64,000 nt of DNA from Dactylonectria macrodidyma (Eukaryota > Ascomycota > Sordariomycetes > Hypocreales > Nectriaceae): positions 1,674,001 through 1,738,000 of the forward strand of contig JAGMUV010000001.1 of NCBI GenBank assembly GCA_020744425.1, in the 5' to 3' direction. Of the stretch, positions 42,423 through 53,820 are shown piece by piece. The stretch's first letter is position 1. Each line of letters starts with the position of its first letter. A program made the translations under genes and the position numbers. The notes under the pieces are model-generated. The model saw nothing but the letters and a program-made list of their open reading frames with translations. It did no database searches and had not been told where the DNA came from.

Positions 42423-43553
42423 ATGCCAGACAAGCGCATTGTTCTGGTGACTGGCGCCAATGGCTACATCGCCGGTCCAGTAATTGAAGCATTTCTCAAG
42501 GCTGGCTATGCCGTTCGTGGCACGGTCCGAAGCAAAACCTCTGCAGATGGTCTTATCAAGGCGTTACCTCAGTACCAAGATGACATCGAGATTGTCGAAG
42601 TCCCCGATATCGTTGCTCCCGGTGCATTTGATGCCGCCGTTAAAGGTAATCATTATTTTCCAAGAATATCTAACTTAGCCACTAACAATCCATTCAGGCA
42701 TCTATGGCGTCGCTCATCTGGCTTCTCCCGTGAGTCTCAATTTCTCGGACCCGGACCCAGTCCTCGAGGCAGCGGTCGAGGGAACTCGCGGCATTCTGGA
42801 ATCGGCACTCAAGGAATCCTCTATCAAGAGCGTCGTCTTGATGTCCTCCATCGCTGCCGTCACGAACAGCAAGACGGATTCGAACCGCTTCACCGAAGCA
42901 GACTGGAACACCGAAGCTCTGCCTCTTGTCAAGAGCGCCGGTAAAAACGCTCCAGGTCCCTTGATTTATGTAGCGAGCAAGGTCGCCAGCGAGCGCGCAT
43001 TCTGGGAGTTCCGCGATGCGAAGAAACCGAACTTCGCCATGACAGCTGTCAACCCTACGTAAGTCATTTAGTCCACATTCCATTGCAGATTCTCGCTAAC
43101 AGACTGCACGATAGCTTCGTCATGGGTCCACCAGTGGCGCTAGAGTCTCTCTCCAAGATCAGCGGCACGACAGCCTTCATCTTGCAGGTATTTGCAGGGC
43201 AGGAAATTCCCGCTCCATTGACACCGAACCCTGGGTTTGTCGATGTCCGAGACATTGCCAGAGTCGTCGTCTTTGGAGTTGATCACCACGACAAGGCCAA
43301 TGGGGAGCGATACATCTTGGCTAGGGGCATGGTTCCTCCTCAGGCAGCTGCTGATATTCTCCGTGAAGCATTCCCAGATCGTCGCGACATCATCAAGAAA
43401 GGAACGCCCGGCGAGGGCTACAACCCTGACTTTGCATTCCCGGAGACCGGAATCATTGATGGATCCAAAGCAGTCAAGGCAACAGGGAAGTCTCATTACT
43501 CCGTCGAGCAGACGATCATCGATACAGCCAATTTTCTGAAGGGCTATCTGTAG
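42423..43553 (+). CDS. extended SDR: NAD(P)-dependent epimerase/dihydroflavonol-reductase-like
   Basis: Exons 42423-42645, 42698-43058 and 43115-43553 encode 340 residues. Donors are GTAATC and GTAAGT, with CTAAC sequences before both acceptors. The Rossmann motif TGANGYIAG lies at residues 10-18, and the catalytic Tyr/Lys pair at YVASK with the preceding Ser in LMSSIAAV. C-terminal FVDVRDIARV is typical of the dihydroflavonol 4-reductase/Gre2/cinnamoyl-CoA-reductase branch. These enzymes reduce ketones or aldehydes with NADPH; the substrate cannot be read from sequence. Convergent with the MDR reductase gene 0.5 kb away, the two could serve one pathway. Confidence 0.9.
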
Positions 43554-44048
43554 GGGACACCCCGCGTCGACGAAGGCAGGGTCGTAAATGTGCAAAGGCA
43601 TGGAGAGGGCAGCCAGGTGGTCACTAACATGGAAATGCCTCCAGCAGGGCAGCGCTTATGATATATGATTCCATGTTGTCGGGTTTAATTAGTGCCCTAC
43701 GTCGAAATGAATTCAGTCATCCGGCAAGCATGATTTGTCGGATTCCTTCTTCGAATGCTAAAAGTGTTCTGCATTAAAACAGTACTTTTCCTGAGAATTG
43801 ATGTCGTGCTTAAGTACCACACCAGGTGCAATACCTTTGCCATTACTCCAGCCCTGATTTGTTGTCCATGTTGACGAATCTTTCTTCACACGGAATCTCT
43901 TCACGCCCTCTTATATCAGAGGCAACACTTACCGTTCTCAGGTTTCACAATCTCATTGCAGACACAAGTCAGTACACAGCATATAAGATTCTCTTCGGTC
44001 TCGAGCTCAGTATGCTTTCCCAAAAATAAGTTCACGCCAGCCTACTTA
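43554..44048. other. convergent 3' intergenic region
   Basis: About 495 bases between two converging reductase genes. No gene is supported. Confidence 0.35.
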
Positions 44049-45122
44049 TCACTTAAGTGGACGCTTCAATACAAGTTTGCCAAAGGCTCCCTGCTGAGCC
44101 ACTGTCTGGAGCTGATCCAGCGCCTCTTCGGCCGTCCCTTCGAACACTCGCAATCCCGGCAACTTAAACCCCTTCCCATAATTCTTAACCACCCATTCGG
44201 TAGCCAGCCACATTTTCTCCGCTGCGATAGGATCCGCTGGGAACACAAGTGGCTCTAATGCTCCAGGCATGTCAAAAGCGAGCCTTTGGTGACGAACACC
44301 GAGAGCTACCTCGCTTGTTGGACGATCACCGATCATTAGACCGACAAATGCAAACTGGGTATTGCCTTTGAATCCAGTTAAAGAATCGAGGAGGAGGCGC
44401 GACGAATCGGCCGTACCCGCGGTATCGAATCCCCAAACTTGTGTTTGGCCAGCCTCACGTATAGCTTGTTTAACTTGCTCTACCACGGATTCGTCGTGGT
44501 AGTCGAAACAATGTGTTGCGCCGAGGCCTCGGAGGAGCTCGTGTCGAGAAGATGAAGCCGTGACAATTATAGACTTGATGCCGATTGCGCTGCCCAGCTG
44601 AATAGCGGATGTCCCAACTGCTGTACCGCCACCCCACACCACCAGTGTGCCATCAGCCTGGCTTTGGCCACTTCCCGGCATTGGCAGCTGGAATATGTTG
44701 AAGAGGGCGTCGTTGGCGGTTTGCACGACAGTTGTCAGCGCAGCGGCATCAGGGAGTGGTAAGTTCTCTGGGACTTTGAAAAGACCAATTGGTGGTCTTG
44801 AGATGTACGACTGGTGGGTTCCGAAACGAACGGGAAGGACATCTTCAGAAGTACTGTAGCCGGCCACAATGTCACCGGCCTTAAATCCAGAGCCATCTAG
44901 CCCCGGGGACTCAAGGACTCGGCCACAAAAATCTAATCCGAGAACAATGTCGCGGTACCCAAGATAGTACACTATGCGGAGGTCCGAAGGGTTGGAGCCA
45001 GAGTAGAAGATTTCTATCAGGATCTCACCCTCTAAAGGCTCGGGAGCTGGCAGATCGCGCCGAATAACAACCTTGCCTTCGCTATCTGCATAAATCGCAG
45101 GGCCAGTGACGTGAGTCGCCAT
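44049..45122 (-). CDS. MDR oxidoreductase, trans-enoyl-reductase/quinone-oxidoreductase-like
   Basis: Single exon, 357 residues. The N-terminal GroES-like domain has LIEIFYSGSNPSDLR and VLGLDFCGRVLE; the NADPH-binding domain has LVVWGGGTAVGTSAIQLG and a SxxxHELLRGLGATHCFDY segment. There is no structural-zinc Cys cluster, which fits the stand-alone enoyl reductases (ToxD/LovC type) and zinc-free quinone reductases of fungi. Some work in trans with polyketide synthases, others are general reductases; no synthase gene lies in this window. It starts at a clear ATG. The upstream region carries a strong zinc-cluster-type palindrome, so it may be tightly regulated. Confidence 0.88.
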   Translation of the reverse strand: MATHVTGPAIYADSEGKVVIRRDLPAPEPLEGEILIEIFYSGSNPSDLRIVYYLGYRDIVLGLDFCGRVLESPGLDGSGFKAGDIVAGYSTSEDVLPVRFGTHQSYISRPPIGLFKVPENLPLPDAAALTTVVQTANDALFNIFQLPMPGSGQSQADGTLVVWGGGTAVGTSAIQLGSAIGIKSIIVTASSSRHELLRGLGATHCFDYHDESVVEQVKQAIREAGQTQVWGFDTAGTADSSRLLLDSLTGFKGNTQFAFVGLMIGDRPTSEVALGVRHQRLAFDMPGALEPLVFPADPIAAEKMWLATEWVVKNYGKGFKLPGLRVFEGTAEEALDQLQTVAQQGAFGKLVLKRPLK

Positions 45123-45374
45123 GTCTTCTTATCCTTTCTGGAATAGTGGGTTGAGGGTCTTGATGGGTGTAGATTTTAATAGGGATATAGGAGTAGAGTA
45201 ATAGAGTCAGTGTTTGAGAAGCAATGATTAGAACAAACAGCAGATTTCAGTCTTCTTATACTGGCAAGAGGAGGTTTGAATCCAGGTAAGCATCCCTTGC
45301 GAACTCCGTCACTTTACACTTCGTAACGTGCTAGTACCCCCTAGTGGATAATGTCGTCCTAAACTTTTAAGACA

Positions 45375-45424
45375 AAGTCCGCGATACAAGTCCGCGATAT
45401 AAGTCCGCAAATATTTGCGGACTT
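45375..45424. promoter_or_regulatory. 13-bp direct repeats and CCG-N10-CGG palindrome
   Basis: Three direct units starting AAGTCCGC lie at 45375, 45388 and 45401 (13-bp spacing). The last is the left arm of a perfect 24-bp palindrome, 45401-45424, with arms AAGTCCGCAAAT. Its core is CCG-N10-CGG, the two-half-site layout bound by Gal4-type zinc-cluster dimers, and the first two units add two more CCG half-sites. The site is about 250-300 bases upstream of the MDR reductase start. Confidence 0.65.
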
Positions 45425-47177
45425 TCAGAAAACCATACATGCACTATGAGAATAGCAAGGGCCAAGAAGCCAAACATATGCCGAAACACATACCGCTACA
45501 GGGAATATGACAGCGGACTCATCCAATTTACTTCATGCGACGGTGGTAGTTACCAGTGGACGCGTGGCCACCGTGATGCTTGTATGCCACTGCTAGCAAG
45601 AGCGAGGTTAGAAAGAGATACAAGACTGCGAGATTATACACAGAAGCTACATGTTACTCACCTTCCCCTACTCATCCCATCCATGTAGCAATAGTCTAAG
45701 CTACACTCACGCCACCACCAGCACACGACCTGAACAACAACCGATAGCAGCAGGTGCCAGTGCAGTCGATGGGATTACTTGATAATGTCCGGTTAGTCAG
45801 ATCTTCAACATGGAACCTTCTCGTTTCACATATAATCAGTGCTTGACCGCACCCAAGCTGGCTGACCTTGGGAGGCAATGGCATTCAAGCGCGTATCACT
45901 GCCACTTGATAGATCCAGGCACAGACACTCGGCAGATGCTACTTTACACAGTGCTCCAACGTCAAGATGCCAATAACGAGCATAGGGCCGAGGAAATCTC
46001 CTACTCAAGCAGACAATATCTTCAGCCTTGACTCCGTGTTAGATATTATCATGAGCAGCAAGAAACCTCATGACATGTTTGACGAGGGTGCGGTGGAGAG
46101 AGGATTTGAGAACTTGGACTTGCCAGTATCTGATCCCATGGGCTGTGGCACCACCATCCAAAACTGCTTGAATGGACAATCCACCACTGTGGGTCAGGTT
46201 TTGTTAGCTTCGGCTCACGATGGAATTATCAGTCTTATGTAGAACTTCAAATACATGAGCGTACTTGGTATCAATTAGGTCAACGAAAGCGAGAAGGTAC
46301 GGATGGCCAGCCATACTCTGTCAGCAGTATGGCTCCCCCTTACATTTATGATTGGGTTTAGACGCCGCGACCGGGCCTGGAAGCTTCTGTTATGCAAAAG
46401 TGCGCGACAAACTAGGATCGAGTGCTCTCAATGGGGTTCAATTGCTACAAGAGTGCGGCTTACGTACAACCTTGGTCTATCTGTCCTTGGCCACGACTCA
46501 CTTCCACTTGTTCAGCTCCAGGACAGTCTAACAGCGTGTTGTAGGCGATATGGGCGATGAGCACTCAGAATCAACCACTACAATCCCTTGCGTGTGCAAG
46601 TGAAGTTGGAAGTTCTCACCATGGGCATTATTGGCTGATCCTTGCCCGCAACGGCCTTATGACGAACAGCGAAGGTCTGGTCAGAGAGGCGGCGCACCAC
46701 TCACTCGCTCATCCACCAACTCTCAGCGACAGCGAACTGATAACGCCAGCGACTTGCTCAAGTTCAGGTATTCACTGCCCTAGGAACTCGGACACCACTC
46801 GAATCAGACTGCTCTTGATGAATGCGGACCTCCAAGCCAACCATCGCGCAGATAGGCTTCTCGAGAGGTTTCTATAAACCATTTCTAATTAGATGGGAGT
46901 AGTGCTGCAATACGAGCGTCCTTGTACGGACAGCTTCAAGGGTCAAGACATCATGATAGGAACGCAACACGAAGAACCACTTGTGCCATGCATGACCAAA
47001 TCACTGTGGGGACAGTGCTCCATAAATGACGGCGCAATAGACCGTCAAGATGAGCACATCTCTCCACTTTACAACCTCTCATGACTAGACCTTGACAAAG
47101 GCCTCCTTCTCGAGCCAATTGCTCTCCTTACAATTATCGCCTTGATTCTCAACTCTGAACTCTCACTCTCCACCACA
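45425..47177. other. gene-poor region with possible decayed gene (45.8-46.9 kb)
   Basis: Frames at 45810-46031, 45967-46242, 46303-46560 and 46557-46877 have protein-like composition. Two lie in the same frame, separated by TAGs at 46240 and 46276. They do not join into one model with convincing splice sites and I recognise no family. This may be the remains of a gene. The last 100 bases lead into the thioredoxin-like gene. Confidence 0.35.
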
Positions 47178-47569
47178 ATGCCTCTCCTCGACGCTGATAC
47201 CCCGCCAACCGAGGACGCGACTCACTACGTCGTGTACTTTGCCTCTGGAGAGCCTTCATGGTGCCCCGACTGTCGCGACGCCATTCCTGCTCTCAAAAAC
47301 GTCTTCGGAGCTGACTCTGCTCCTACGGCGTACATTGTTCGTGTAGGCTCCTTCCAGGAGTGGAGGGGCCCGAAGAAGAACAAGTATCGGGGCGAGCCTT
47401 ACAACATCCAAGGCGTCCCGACTGTTGTGAGAATTGAAAACGTCAGTCAGCTCATCTTCCAAGCGATCCTTGAGTTAACGTAATAACTTTTTTATAGGGC
47501 AAGGAGGTAGCTCGTTTGGGCGACATTGAGAGCCAACAAGAATCTGCCTTGAGGCAGTTGATCGCCTAA
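47178..47569 (+). CDS. thioredoxin-like protein (TXNDC17/DUF953 type)
   Basis: Exons 47178-47441 and 47498-47569 give 111 residues; the 56-nt intron has a GTCAGT donor and a GTTAAC branch-like site. The motif WCPDCRDA is the redox centre of the TXNDC17 (TRP14-like) family, which has CPDC in place of the CGPC of thioredoxin. YVVYFASGEPSWCPDC is preceded by a strand, and YNIQGVPTVVRIEN carries the cis-proline. Such proteins reduce disulphides or low-molecular cystine in the cytosol using thioredoxin reductase. No signal peptide. It ends LRQLIA. Confidence 0.88.
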
Positions 47570-47910
47570 CTCTCGCAGAACGATGACGAGGAATTTTCAA
47601 ATATGGAAAGGATGGAACAGTGAGCAGAGAGTAATGCCAGAAAGCTCCACATAGCATTAGTGCAGTCTGCAACGAAGGATTTCGTGAAGAAGTTGTCTTC
47701 ACAATGCTTCTGTCCAATGTTGGCATGCCAGGTCCCCGCTCGTGGTTTTACGTTTGCCATTACCTGTGGAGCCCATTTCGACTCTTTTACTGGAGCGGGG
47801 AGAGAGGGTGAGTGGGTTAGAGGGGGCTTTCCACTCCGCGTAAGTGTATACGAGAATAATCACGCAATTTTCATCAAGCAGGAGCACAACTCCAACAGGT
47901 TGCCACATCA
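47570..47910. other. intergenic region
   Basis: About 340 bases between the thioredoxin-like gene and the first tRNA-His. No further feature seen. Confidence 0.3.
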
Positions 47911-47993
47911 GCTCATGTGGTATAGTGGTTAGCATTTCAGTTTGTGGAACATTCAACTCACTGACGACGGCGGTTCGATTCCGCCCATGGGCA
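47911..47993 (+). tRNA. tRNA-His (GTG), copy 1, with 11-nt intron
   Basis: Acceptor GCTCATG/CATGGGC (one T-G pair), A box TAGTGGTTAGCA, anticodon stem TCAGT/ACTGA with anticodon GTG at 47944-47946, and T-arm GGCGG-TTCGATT-CCGCC. An 11-nt intron (47948-47958) sits at the canonical place, one base after the anticodon. Discriminator A. Confidence 0.92.
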
Positions 47994-49191
47994 TGTCTTT
48001 TTGCCTCTTGGTGAGGTTTCTCACAATAGAGACGGTGGAAGGTAACAATTTGTGCGGGGCAACTGTTTTTTTTTTGGCTGATTACTTGGGTGGGCGACAT
48101 TCGAACACAGCAAAAGATGGTCACGAAAACACTCAACGCTTCGTTAAATCCATCCATTGTTTGTGCTGTCAATGTGCCGCGACGCGTGGCACTGATGCCA
48201 TTTAGCAGAGGCCATACATTCACCTTCGTGCTTTACAATGAGACCTTTGAAACATTACATTCACCCGAGCGAATGCCACTTACCCTACAGTCTCGAGCAC
48301 ACACTTCCAAAAGAGTTATTTTCCACGCCTCCATGGCTGCCTTACTTACCCTCAACACGACTAAGGATCTCTAGACCGCCGGTCGGACGGTTTTATATTA
48401 TTTGTTGGCAATTTTATTCATTTCCTGTACCCAATAACTATTTTTCTTCCATAGTGCTAAAGGGAAGCGAAACGCAACATCGAATATCGACCATGCCGGC
48501 CACATGGACCGGGTCATTCAATGGAATCGGTGGTGGGGCCGAAAGCGGGGCCGTTCTTCTCTACTCAGCTCCTCCATCATCTCCCGGTGTGCCTCCATCA
48601 CACGGAGTACTCAGAACGGCGGCTCGGCTAGAGCTACATTTTGCTGATTTTCACTGGAACCAAACTGGATTGCCGTCGATGAGAGCGAAAGTTTTCTAAT
48701 TCGCCATCTGATATGAATCTAAACGGGAGACTGATTGTGGCACACCCCTCTGCTCATCCGTATGTGCCACTTGCTATTTACCACAAGTTGGAGTGTAGAT
48801 ACTATTCATTACACGCAATCATATCCTTTTTTGTGGCGACGTTACAATACCCCCCGAAGGAAAAATTAGCTCCCTGGCTTCATATTTCCACGGGCTGATC
48901 AAAACCATTGAGGGGTGCGAGTAGTGACGGTGGGCTCTATCTAACATTACCAGATGTCGAAGAAAACAAATGTGAAGCACTATGGGACAACTATGTCAAG
49001 GCTCCTATGAATGCTAGGAAAAGAATACATCGAGAAAGCATCCAATATCCCTGTCTGCTTCATTTCGGCGGTTGTCAACCCATCGACACTGACCGTTCGG
49101 CGAACTTCGAAATCAGCCAGCTCCTTATGTATGCTAATAGACACTGCCCAATCACAAGCGGCGTGATCTTCAGCGGGAGACTACTAGCTTA
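47994..49191. other. region between tRNA genes
   Basis: About 1.2 kb without a supported gene. Frames at 48090-48374, 48238-48699 and 48908-49192 overlap and have no motif. A poly-T run at 48066 may end transcription of the first tRNA. Confidence 0.3.
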
Positions 49192-49280
49192 GCTCATGTG
49201 GTATAGTGGTTAGCATTTCAGTTTGTGGATCTCTGTCTATCAACTCACTGACGACGGCGGTTCGATTCCGCCCATGGGCA
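49192..49280 (+). tRNA. tRNA-His (GTG), copy 2, with 17-nt intron
   Basis: The mature sequence is the same as copy 1 base for base, including acceptor, anticodon and T-arms. The intron (49229-49245, 17 nt) differs in length and sequence, sharing only its last five bases (CAACT) with copy 1. Anticodon GTG at 49225-49227. A T-run follows at 49281. Confidence 0.92.
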
Positions 49281-49854
49281 TTCTTTTTTGCTCACAGCAG
49301 CATGCAGACCTACTTAGCCCAGGTCAACAACGACCATTCTTTGTTCCATGGAGGAGGGCTCCCTTGTTTCTTTTTGGAGCCTACGATAGTACTTCCCATT
49401 TTACTAATATGCGTGAACTTCATCTGAACAGTCCATCTCCTGTCCACCACCGACGAGTACTTCTACCGACTATTATCATCCAACACTTGGCACTTCTTTC
49501 CGGGGTGAACCAAAGCGACTATATCATCAGCATAGAACTAGCAAACTCACATGGGTACTAGCTAAGAACAGCTGGCTAAAATGGCCCCCGTCGTCAAGAA
49601 GGTCTATCAAGTATCTGGGTAGTAGCTGGGGGAGACCCCCAGCTCAACAAACGAAGAGACGATGAAGCCCAAAGTTTGCGCAAACGCCTCTCTTGCTGAC
49701 AGACTTGCGCCCTTACATGAAACTTAATGTCCGTCTCATTCTCTACACCATGCAGAAGTTACATGATGACCCACTTTGCACGGAGCTTTGGCTTGGCTGG
49801 GGATATGGACCAAGTTAACAAACTCACTCACAACGCATCAGGAAACTCTTCAAT
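49281..49854. other. region between tRNA genes
   Basis: About 570 bases without a supported gene. Confidence 0.3.
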
Positions 49855-49944
49855 GCCCTCATCATCTAGTGGTTAGGATACCAGTTTGTGGCTCACCGCA
49901 TTCAGAAAACACTGGAAACGGCAGTTCGATTCCGCCTGAAGGCA
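49855..49944 (+). tRNA. tRNA-His-like (GTG), divergent copy with 18-nt intron
   Basis: It folds with anticodon stem CCAGT/ACTGG and anticodon GTG (49888-49890), an 18-nt intron at 49892-49909, and acceptor GCCCTCA/TGAAGGC with one C-A mismatch. The T-stem GGCAG/CCGCC has one A-C mismatch. The D-arm (CTAGTGGTTAGGATACC) looks like that of tRNA-Glu rather than of the other two copies. It could be a tRNA pseudogene or a slowly decaying His tRNA. A long T-run follows at 49954. Confidence 0.65.
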
Positions 49945-51675
49945 TTTCCTGTATTTTTTTTTGGGGCGGCATTATGACTTGACTCATACCCTCACACGCC
50001 TTTGACTGCATACGAATGTGGGACAAGTCTTGGTGGGATTTATTTTTTGGCTATCTATTTAGAATTATCGGCAAGGGTCGCTCGGTAGACCTGTTTGAAC
50101 CGACGCTTCTGCTTGTGTGCAGTTCGTGACAGTATAGAAGGCAGACGCTTCGTGGCTTGCTTTAACCGAAGAGACCGACTTTGCGTCCCCTAGATCAGTA
50201 CCTATCCTCAAACCCACAGGCCTTTCGGGAAGTAGATTTTTATGTACGGAGCCTTCACTCGTCGTCGAAAACTCCCCGCATTAGTCCGAGCAAGTGATAC
50301 TCTGGGGGTAGTTCCAAGATAAGCAATATTTCGAGCACGATGACGCTGAATCTTCCTTCACTCCTCTTCGTCGATTGAAAGGCACAATGATAATCAAAGT
50401 TGGTGATATTTATATAAATTTGAGTACTGAGGTTCTCCTACCCCTCCTTGTTCTACTGTTCTCTGGGGGGAAAGAATATCACACACTAATCCTGCCAGTC
50501 TTGCTTACTCCATTGTGTGGACCAGCTCGTCAATTCCATATTCTTCCTCTCCATGTTTAACCAACTCGTCATTTGGTTGCGATTCCCTTGTGAATGTGCA
50601 AGGCCGTGGGCCGCCCTGCAAAGGTCCGCAAGTTTGCTTGTTCTTATTGGAATCGCGCGGTGTCGCACTCTAAGATACAGAGATTAGCAATACAATAAGG
50701 AACCTAGCGAATGTTCTTTGGAATTTTGTTCTCACATGCCGCAGAGAAAGGCACAGGTCATAAGAATTGCTGCTGTACCCAAGGGTGGAACCAGTCTTGA
50801 ACAAGGCGGTGTTTTCTGCGGTGGTGTGGTTTTGCGGCCAGCTCAAGCATCTGTTTTTGACCCCATAAGCGCTCTTGAGAGAACCCATGCTCTCTTGGAA
50901 TCACTTACCCCTCTCGCGATCTAGAAAATTCTACCCGAGTTAAATCTCGTCATGGTGTTCCCCTGAAACTCTCTTGGCGATGATTGCTCCGAGGAGGAGG
51001 AGGGGAAGGAAGAAGAGCGAGGGAAGAATGAGTACCGGCGGGGCCAGGGAGGAGATGGAACCCAAGATGTTGCGGAGAAAAGTGCGGAGGAGGAGGGAGT
51101 GGTGGGCGAGCTGCAGCTGGTAGGCGGGGAATGGCATTGTGCAAAATGATAACTGGCTTAAGGAGAAAGAGAAAGTTGATCGCGGAAACCGACTGGATAT
51201 ATGTCTTCAATGGTAGGTAGGTTAGATGGTTGGCAAATTATGGAAAGCGACCGAGGCCAAGCAGTTTTATATTGTTTCCTGATTCTGCTAGCTGGCGACT
51301 GCCGGTTGGCAGCTGGCAGCCACTCTTATTGACAACGTTAGGTTCCAATTCAGTTCGCAGACGGCCCGAGCTTTTGAGAATAGTTGCGTTGGAGGCACCG
51401 TTCTGATCGATGGGCATATGGCCTTGTTCAGAGCTCGGCTAAGATGTGGCGTGCATTCGCTTTGTTCCTAGAACACTTCCGAGAGGTGTTTGACCGTTGT
51501 GATTCACCATAGCGCAAAAACAAGAGCCCTTCGCCACATCGAGATTAATGGACAGACTCCAGAGGGAAGAAAACAACACGTACTATCAGAGTTTGCTGTT
51601 TGCGGGAGTTCTCCCCGGTGTCATTAACTTACGCCCTGTCTTTATGTCTGCCATTGGAGCGTAAATTCACTAAAA
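49945..51675. other. gene-poor region
   Basis: About 1.7 kb. No frame is supported. A purine-rich stretch (GAGGAGGAGGAGGGGAAGG) lies near 50990-51010. Confidence 0.3.
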
Positions 51676-53198
51676 ATGGTCCTTTTATTGGCCTTATGCT
51701 ACAAAACCCAAAGATTGGGGTTCCCCTGTCATCGCCGCTACAAGAGCAATTCGAGAAACCCATCTCGAGAGAATGAACATCTCATTCGGACATACCACCC
51801 CGCATTTGCAAATCCCGAACCCGACGATGTTGCTATTCTGACAGAGAGGGAAGGACGCAACATCTGGGTTATCTATAGAACTACGAAATGTTGTCAATAC
51901 ACACACGTCGCAGGGCTGGAGGTCCACCACCTAACAGATCCTCAGAGGAGGCTGTGGAATATAATGTGGGTTACCCCATATATGCGGTACCTCATTAGAC
52001 ATGTCATCAATCCACGACGTCTACTGTCCGAGGAAGATCTGAAGACATTTCGATTGATTTTTCCACTCTCTTGTGGAGTCCGGGTGTAGATTGGAGGTGC
52101 AATCCAAGTCCTGTATACCAGCGAAGACAGAGTATACCTCTCTGTTCACGACTGTGTAGCCTATGACATTCCGGGCCACGAACTGTACTGGGACGTTTTA
52201 CGCAGTCGACTATCAACAGTGCTAAAAGAACCCGTTATATCGTCTGGCTCTGGGCTACGATCGTCTCCCCTGCCTGCATGCTCTTTGGGCCTTCGACTGC
52301 GGCTCCTAACCGGAGAGTCGGTTCTAACCACCGCCACACACGGTTTCGTGCATCTCCCAGAGAAACAACCGAGAAAGCGCTACCAAGACATGGCCTTGCA
52401 GCTGTTTTGGACCATCAAGGACTACGTCCTAAAGTCCCGACTACTAAGTCTGCATCGCTCGTACGATTGACCTTACGTACACTCGGCAGATGTTCCGACC
52501 TCCAACTGCGCCCTCGGCAAGAGCGTGTGGGTGACGGCAAGCAACCAGCGCCTTGGAACCATCGGGTACCAATTCGATGCTCCCAGCCAAAGCAAGCCGT
52601 ACCCCGCCGGTTATCATCACGATTTGTCTCTTGTCAAAGTGACAGACCAAGAGAGCGATACCGAGCTCGTGACGATGGCGGCTCTACCTGGTCTACCAGC
52701 TATCACAGACTGGGCAACAGTCAATCCTCTCGAAGGAGGCCCTCTTTTTGTCACCACATGCTCGATTCCCAAAGACCAACCAGCTAGCTGTGGCTCCATT
52801 CTCGGTGTTAAGTCCGAGGAGCGCCTTAACTCGGCCCTAAGTGCGATTGTTGAGGGTACCAGTAACTTTGGGACTCGGAATCCGGCTCCCAGTCCGTTTC
52901 GCTCCTGTGGCGCTCTGCTCCTCCGCCGAGTGAACTTACAGCCGGCCCCGGCCAGGAGTCTGCCAAGTCTACATCCTCCGGGAGGTTCTCTAGAAGCGTG
53001 CTATGTGCGGGTCAGCCGACGGATCACGACACCAAAGCGATCCTGTTCCAAAACTTCGAACTAGAGTGGCCATTGCCAATCCTACCGACGCCGCTTAAAG
53101 AATCTGGGTGCCGACTTGAGAACATCTCATTCCAAATCAAGGGTGAGGGTATCAAGGGGGGATTCTTCTTACCCCGATTCACCGCGAGCAGTGCATAA
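51676..53198 (+). pseudogene. decayed gene, possible trypsin-like-fold protein
   Basis: One frame runs from ATG 51676 for over 400 codons with a TAG at 52087 and a TGA at 52468. Near 52860-52900 the coding sense moves to another frame and continues as SARSVLCAGQPTD-like sequence, ending TAA at 53196. Pieces such as GESVLTTATHGFV and GYHHDLSLVKV resemble the His- and Asp-containing strands of chymotrypsin-fold proteins (LTAAHC, DLALL), and PASCGSILG could mark the Ser region with Ser-Cys swapped. That reading is inference. Three lesions, with no intron signals that would remove them, make this a pseudogene. The N-terminus may also be missing. Confidence 0.6.
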
Positions 53199-53820
53199 TC
53201 GACATGCAGCCTAGACCCAGCCAATAAGCAAGGCGGCGGGGACGGTAGGGACACGAGATGTGTGGTATAATACTAGGCTAATTACTTTCACCATTTAGTC
53301 CCTCATTTATGCTATAAAATAGTAAACTTCGTTTTATTAAGATTTCATACTTAGGTAATTTGAGGTCGAATAAAGCAGTGCTGTTACTTAGCCAAAGCTC
53401 CATATAATACTTCATTTCACAGCTCTTTATGTCTAAAGTTAGCTAAAAAAAAAAAAAATCTCACTACAACAATGCTGACTTTAGTATACATGCTGGAGGC
53501 AGAGGGATTCTTCTATACTCTGCACTACTTTACTCCGTATTCCTCTAAACACTTCTCATGAGCCTCAATGTGGCCAGCAACAGACAGAGATGGTGGCAAC
53601 GTAGGCCCGTGGAAAGCTGGTCCCTTCAAAACAACACAAAAGTAACTTGACATTCTTTTATTCAGAGGCCAGCTACTCAAAGAGACCAGAAAGAGTTAAG
53701 GAAATTCGAATGACAGCAATGGTATCCCACTATTCCGACCCAAACCCCCCATAGCAATGCTTTCCTAACGCCTGATACAAAATATCTATCCCAAAGACTG
53801 TTCTTCTCGCGCTGGACAGT
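53199..53820. other. AT-rich intergenic region
   Basis: Bases 53265-53460 are strikingly AT-rich with a poly-A run near 53445 and may be an old mutated repeat. The right side is the 3' end of the carrier gene. No gene is supported. Confidence 0.4.
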
